A DNA stretch of 64,000 nucleotides from Spirochaetae bacterium HGW-Spirochaetae-2. Its GTDB lineage: Bacteria > Spirochaetota > Spirochaetia > Sphaerochaetales > Sphaerochaetaceae. Made by a program: the position numbers and the translations under genes. The stretch lies in assembly GCA_002839355.1 (NCBI GenBank), contig PGXW01000004.1:30028-94027 (forward strand), in the 5' to 3' direction. Shown here in pieces: positions 60,271-64,000 of this stretch (position 1 is its first letter; every line of letters begins with the position of its first letter). Below the pieces are notes generated by a model that saw only the letters and a program-made list of their open reading frames with translations, ran no database searches and was not told where the DNA came from.

Positions 60271-60816
60271 ATGAAATCGACTGATTCCTCCAAAATGACA
60301 GCCCTGAGAATAGCCCTGATGGCTGTCCTGACCGCAACAGTGGTGGTGTTTACCCTCATGGTGCGTGTTCCCACTCCGATAAAGGGATACATCAGCTTGT
60401 GCGATGTGGTCATCACCTTCTCGGCTTTTCTCTTCGGACCGTGGATCGCAGCCATAGCCGGCGGATTGGGTACTGGAATCGCCGATTTGATCGGAGGGTA
60501 TGCCCAATGGGCTCCACTCTCGTTCGTCATCCATGGGGCGCAAGGTCTGCTTATCGCAGTGATCGCCCGTAGCGGACTCGCCTCCGGTGTCCCTGGTGAT
60601 GCGAATATCCTCAAGTTGATACTCGCCGGTGTGGTTGGTATGGTCGTGATGGCAGGCGGTTACTATATCGCCGGTGGGGTCTTATACGGTTTTGAAGCGG
60701 CATTGGTCGAGATTCCATTGAATCTCCTCCAATCGGGAGTCGGCGTGGTGTTGGGAATCGCTGTATCGCGTGCAGTGTTGAAAGCCTATCCACCGGTCAG
60801 GTCCTTGTCTTTATAA
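60271..60816 (+). CDS. ECF transporter S component (PF07155-like)
   Basis: A 181-residue membrane protein with about six helices. VRVPTPIKGYISLCDVVITF and LFGPWIAAIAGGLGTGIADL match the ECF_trnsprt S-component family that binds vitamins or purine-like compounds. AAGGAG lies 9 bases before the ATG. It lies 36 bp after ecfT and 14 bp before guaA. No riboswitch was recognised in front of the operon. Its neighbour guaA hints at a purine or nucleobase, but this is weak. Confidence 0.85.
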   Translation: MKSTDSSKMTALRIALMAVLTATVVVFTLMVRVPTPIKGYISLCDVVITFSAFLFGPWIAAIAGGLGTGIADLIGGYAQWAPLSFVIHGAQGLLIAVIARSGLASGVPGDANILKLILAGVVGMVVMAGGYYIAGGVLYGFEAALVEIPLNLLQSGVGVVLGIAVSRAVLKAYPPVRSLSL

Positions 60817-60830
60817 ATAGAGGAATATTC

Positions 60831-62384
60831 ATGGAAAAACAGCAGCATGACACGATCCTGGTCTTGGATTTTGGAGCCCAGTACAGCCAGCTTATAGCCC
60901 GCCGCATCCGGGAACAGCAGGTCTACAGCCAAATAGTGCCCTATACCATTTCCGCCGAAGAGGTTGCCAAGATCGCACCGAAGGGGTTGGTCTTCTCCGG
61001 TGGACCGGCAAGCGTACGAAAGGAGGGTTCTCCCCGTCCCGATGCCAGTTTGTTCGAGTTGGGGATACCGATCCTCGGTATCTGCTATGGACTGCAGGTC
61101 CTTTCTGTCATGAACGGCGGAACGGTAGAGCGACCAAAACAGAAGGAATATGGATTCGCGCATCTTGGCATCAACAAGAAGGAATCGGTCCTGTTGAAGG
61201 ATCTTTCACCGAACAGCCAGGTTTGGATGAGCCATGGGGATTCGGTCCATACGCTTCCGGCCCATTTCGAGTGCACCGGCTCGACCGAGAATTGTACGTA
61301 TGCCGTAGTGGAGTATCCTGACAAGCAGTGGTATGGAGTACAGTTCCACCCGGAGGTTGTTCATTCGGTCGAGGGCGGGCGTTTGTTGGCGAATTTCGTG
61401 GTCGATATCTGCAAGGCTGTGCCCGACTGGAGCATGGGTTCCTTTGTCGAGACCCAAGTTGCCGAGATCCGCAGGATTGTCGGGGACAAGCAGGTCCTTT
61501 GTGGGCTCTCGGGTGGTGTCGATTCGTCGGTCGCAGCTGCGTTGATCCACAAGGCGATCGGGGATCAGTTGGTGTGTGTTTTCGTGAACAATGGGTTGTT
61601 GCGCAAGGGAGAGGCTGATCTGGTCCTTTCCGTATTCCGTGACAACTTCAACATCAGGTTGCAATATGCCGATGCCCGACAACAATTTCTCACTGCCCTC
61701 AAGGGTGTGACCGAACCGGAACAGAAGCGCAAGATCATCGGAAAGGTCTTCATAGACGTATTCGAACAGGAGGCACGTGCTGCCGGAGAGATTGACTTCT
61801 TGGCCCAAGGTACCTTGTATCCTGATGTGATCGAGAGCATCAGCCCTTCGGGTGGACCCTCGGTCACTATCAAGAGCCACCACAATGTCGGTGGATTGCC
61901 CGAGGATTTGCGTTTTACGCTCCTCGAGCCGTTGCGGGAATTGTTCAAGGATGAGGTGCGGCTACTAGGAAAGGAACTCGGGCTACCGGACGAGGTCGTG
62001 TTCCGCCATCCGTTCCCCGGTCCCGGTCTGGGTGTCCGCTGTATCGGGGAAGTAACCGAACAGCGGCTCGACACCTTGCGCGATGTCGATGCCATATTTA
62101 TCGAGGAGATCAGGAACGCCGGACTCTATGGAGATATCTGGCAGGCTTTGGCTTGCCTGCTGCCGGTGAAGAGTGTGGGGGTCCAGGGCGACGAGCGTAC
62201 CTACGAGGAGGTGTGTTCCCTCCGTGCGGTGACCAGCGAGGATGCCATGACAGCCGACTGGTTCAGGTTCCCACCCGAAGTGTTGCAGCGGGCCTCGGCA
62301 CGTATCTGCAACGAGGTTCCGGGGGTCAACCGGGTGCTCTACGATATCACGAGCAAGCCACCCGGGACGATCGAATGGGAATGA
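60831..62384 (+). CDS. guaA: GMP synthase (glutamine-hydrolysing)
   Basis: A 517-residue enzyme that aminates XMP to GMP. The N-terminal amidotransferase has the nucleophile Cys in ILGICYGLQVLS and the His and Glu in VQFHPEVVHS. The ATP-pyrophosphatase has the P-loop GLSGGVDSSVAAAL (about 225), and the C-terminal dimerisation domain ends at IEWE, which closes GMP synthases. AGAGGA precedes the ATG at 6 bases. It lies 14 bp after the ECF S-component gene. Confidence 0.97.
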   Translation: MEKQQHDTILVLDFGAQYSQLIARRIREQQVYSQIVPYTISAEEVAKIAPKGLVFSGGPASVRKEGSPRPDASLFELGIPILGICYGLQVLSVMNGGTVERPKQKEYGFAHLGINKKESVLLKDLSPNSQVWMSHGDSVHTLPAHFECTGSTENCTYAVVEYPDKQWYGVQFHPEVVHSVEGGRLLANFVVDICKAVPDWSMGSFVETQVAEIRRIVGDKQVLCGLSGGVDSSVAAALIHKAIGDQLVCVFVNNGLLRKGEADLVLSVFRDNFNIRLQYADARQQFLTALKGVTEPEQKRKIIGKVFIDVFEQEARAAGEIDFLAQGTLYPDVIESISPSGGPSVTIKSHHNVGGLPEDLRFTLLEPLRELFKDEVRLLGKELGLPDEVVFRHPFPGPGLGVRCIGEVTEQRLDTLRDVDAIFIEEIRNAGLYGDIWQALACLLPVKSVGVQGDERTYEEVCSLRAVTSEDAMTADWFRFPPEVLQRASARICNEVPGVNRVLYDITSKPPGTIEWE

Positions 62385-62390
62385 TTTCCG

Positions 62391-62774
62391 TCAAGAATCC
62401 TTTTCTATAGTGAATTGATCTGGATTGAACGCATCGCTACCCAACCACAGGTCGATCTGCACGCCGCTGTCGGAGTTTCTGACAGTGGCGTGTTTTATTT
62501 GCCATCCGATGAGCTTCAACCGTGCATCCCACGAGGTATCGTGACCCGCCATCATACCATAATATTCGGCTAGCTCAGGTCTGGTATGTTTTGGATTCAA
62601 CGCTTCGCGCATGCGCTTCAGATCTTCCTCGGACCGTTTGCGGTCATCGAAGAAGCTGAGATGGGCACCGTCTTCCTCCTGGTGCAAGGAGATCACCATA
62701 CGCAATGGATTGCCTTCAAGCAGGAAATTCGATACTTCACCGATCAATCTATTGAGAAATTCCTTGCGTTTCAT
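62391..62774 (-). CDS. conserved hypothetical protein of 127 residues
   Basis: A soluble, mildly acidic protein: RKEFLNRLIGEVSNFLLEG, then SFFDDRKRSEEDLKRMREAL and a C-terminal VQIDLWLGSDAFNPDQFT. No signal peptide, membrane segment or known motif is present. Its ATG overlaps the stop of the DUF1576 gene by 4 bases (ATGA on the minus strand), so the two are cotranscribed. It converges on guaA with 6 bp between stops and no clear terminator. Confidence 0.75.
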   Translation of the reverse strand: MKRKEFLNRLIGEVSNFLLEGNPLRMVISLHQEEDGAHLSFFDDRKRSEEDLKRMREALNPKHTRPELAEYYGMMAGHDTSWDARLKLIGWQIKHATVRNSDSGVQIDLWLGSDAFNPDQFTIEKDS

Positions 62775-64000
62775 GACTTGAAGTCCTCCTTGGTTCTATT
62801 TGTCCTGTACCAATGCAAGATCGCTATGACCAGCGTTGCTGTCAACCCGCCCGCGAAACCATTGTTGTACAGGTCCAGGCCGCCATGCCAGGCGGCTGTC
62901 GATTCAACCATGAACAGATGGATGAAACCAGCTGCAATACCGGCAAGGATGCCGAATTCGCCTGCGATCGGGGCCAGTGTCGTTACGAACAGGACTGCCA
63001 GGATAGGTCCCGGTGCAGTGATATCCTTTCCGAACACCACGACTGCGAGGCACACTCCCAACACGACCGGCCAGCAGTTCCTCAACGATTTTCCGAACGC
63101 ACCGAATCCGATCACCGTAAGGATTCCTCCCAGGACCGGTCCGTTGAACGGAGCTCCCACAATCGCTATGAATAGGGCCGCGCAGAATCCGAGCAGTCCC
63201 ATGTTGAACCATGGGGCACCAGAGTCGACTGCATCGAAGTAATCGGTTGGAAGGCGTCCGGAGAGCGTTTGCAGCTTGCGGATATCGAGATACAACCGCT
63301 TGGCTCCGACCCGCGGGGCAATGGCTCCCAGGAAACACAGGGCAGCCGAGATTGCTGGAATCAAAAGGACCAGTGTGCCATGTGTCGCGGTGTTCCAGAC
63401 TATCGAGATGTTCTCCATACGGTCTGCCGCACGAAGTGCCGACGAGGCGAACAGACCGAGAAAGCCACAGGTGAATCCGATATTGTAGAGGTTGTATCCC
63501 TGGTGCAGTTGCAACATGGATCCCGCGACGGCTGGAAGGATGGCGCCTGCCGCAAAGCCTCCCAATAAGCCCAAGGGAATTGCGAATGGAAGCGGCAAGC
63601 CTATTTCGAACATTATGTAGGTGACCAATGGTCCGAGTGCGGTTCCAAACAATGCGATCAGGCTGTACGAGCCCATGGTTTTGCCGGCGAACCGGGCGGA
63701 AGCCCAAACCCCTGCCATGATCGGTATGCAATTGAGCGGGGTTTTGCCGAAGAAACCGAAACCCAGGATTGTGAAGATACCTGCGATGGTCGGGCCGGCA
63801 AGGGTAACAGAGGAGAAATATACGACTCCCAGCCCAAGCAGCCCCACCAGTGCCGCATTCACCATGGCTCCTCCGATACCGATGGCTGTGAAGTCCTGGA
63901 TGAGACGGGCGCCCGAGCTCTGGATGGTGAGAAAGTCGTCGAAGGATCTTGTCGGACCATCCGATAGTATGCCGGCCAAGGCTGTCAGGACCAATATGAT
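62771..64000 (-). CDS. DUF1576 membrane protein (partial at the window edge)
   Basis: The frame is open to the edge of the window, so the N-terminus is cut off; at least 409 residues are present. Many membrane helices rich in Gly and Ala are seen, in a twofold internal pattern: FTAIGIGGAMVNAALVGLLG and later DSGAPWFNMGLLGFCAALFI. The blocks GLAGILSDGPTRSF-like start (TALAGILSDGPTRSFDDFL), GFGFFGKTPLNCIPIMAG and GFGAFGKSLRNCWPVVLG are repeated in the two halves. I assign it to DUF1576, a family of unknown function, probably a transporter. It overlaps the next gene (62391-62774) by 4 bases. Confidence 0.78.
   Translation of the reverse strand: MILVLTALAGILSDGPTRSFDDFLTIQSSGARLIQDFTAIGIGGAMVNAALVGLLGLGVVYFSSVTLAGPTIAGIFTILGFGFFGKTPLNCIPIMAGVWASARFAGKTMGSYSLIALFGTALGPLVTYIMFEIGLPLPFAIPLGLLGGFAAGAILPAVAGSMLQLHQGYNLYNIGFTCGFLGLFASSALRAADRMENISIVWNTATHGTLVLLIPAISAALCFLGAIAPRVGAKRLYLDIRKLQTLSGRLPTDYFDAVDSGAPWFNMGLLGFCAALFIAIVGAPFNGPVLGGILTVIGFGAFGKSLRNCWPVVLGVCLAVVVFGKDITAPGPILAVLFVTTLAPIAGEFGILAGIAAGFIHLFMVESTAAWHGGLDLYNNGFAGGLTATLVIAILHWYRTNRTKEDFKS

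Overview
The window is a gene-dense bacterial chromosome segment of moderately high GC, with most genes on the + strand. It looks like a spirochaete, most plausibly a Sphaerochaeta-like one. That placement is inferred from overall gene character (a dephospho-CoA kinase with a GKN Walker A end, DUF1576 and KamA/EpmB genes, small outer-membrane-type proteins ending in Phe, and sugar ABC transport under AraC control). No rRNA, tRNA or CRISPR array was seen, so the taxonomy is unproven.

Layout. 1-2743: the tail of an FtsX/MacB-type permease, a sensor kinase and an NtrC-type regulator. 3100-9648: an AraC regulator and a complete sugar ABC importer (ATPase, two permeases, binding protein), followed by a sugar epimerase pseudogene with a frame-changing internal deletion and an in-frame stop. 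9649-11740: an accessory islet with a three-gene hipB-hipS-hipT toxin-antitoxin, three evenly spaced HipB-type operators, and flanking repeats; the left repeat is the 3' end of a second, lost hipT. 11783-15656: oligoendopeptidase F, an RNA uracil-C5 methyltransferase and a flavodoxin-ferredoxin protein. 15761-22267: CheR, a hybrid histidine kinase with 4-helix-bundle, HAMP and GAF domains, and a REC-PAS3-GGDEF-HD-GYP protein. 22411-24951: three membrane proteins, the last lying between inverted copies of a structured dispersed repeat. 25150-30664: probable metal/redox genes (a secreted CxxC protein, a DUF2202 ferritin-like protein, PadR plus a HAAS membrane protein, a CopZ-like chaperone, a P1B-type ATPase with CPG in place of CPC, and an FNR-like regulator), with an FNR-type box before the chaperone gene. 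30740-40245: NAD synthetase, three tandem small outer-membrane-type proteins, a metallo-hydrolase, DNA polymerase I, CoaE and a proline-rich membrane-anchored protein. 40329-45417: an MFS transporter and a translation-factor modification group (epmB-like gene, efp, epmA). 45501-53682: mnmE-mnmG-rsmG, uppP, ftsK and a class IV aminotransferase. 53710-64000: a DEAD-box helicase, an ABC exporter, an acyltransferase, a complete ECF transporter (fused double ATPase, EcfT, S component), guaA, a small conserved protein and a DUF1576 membrane protein that runs off the window.

The most interesting parts are the hipBST islet (its HipT lacks both autophosphorylation serines expected beside the Gly-rich loop, while HipS keeps the inhibitory Trp), the CheR/hybrid kinase/c-di-GMP trio, the FNR-box metal operon and the dispersed structured repeat. 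All family assignments come from motifs read by eye; no database search was possible.
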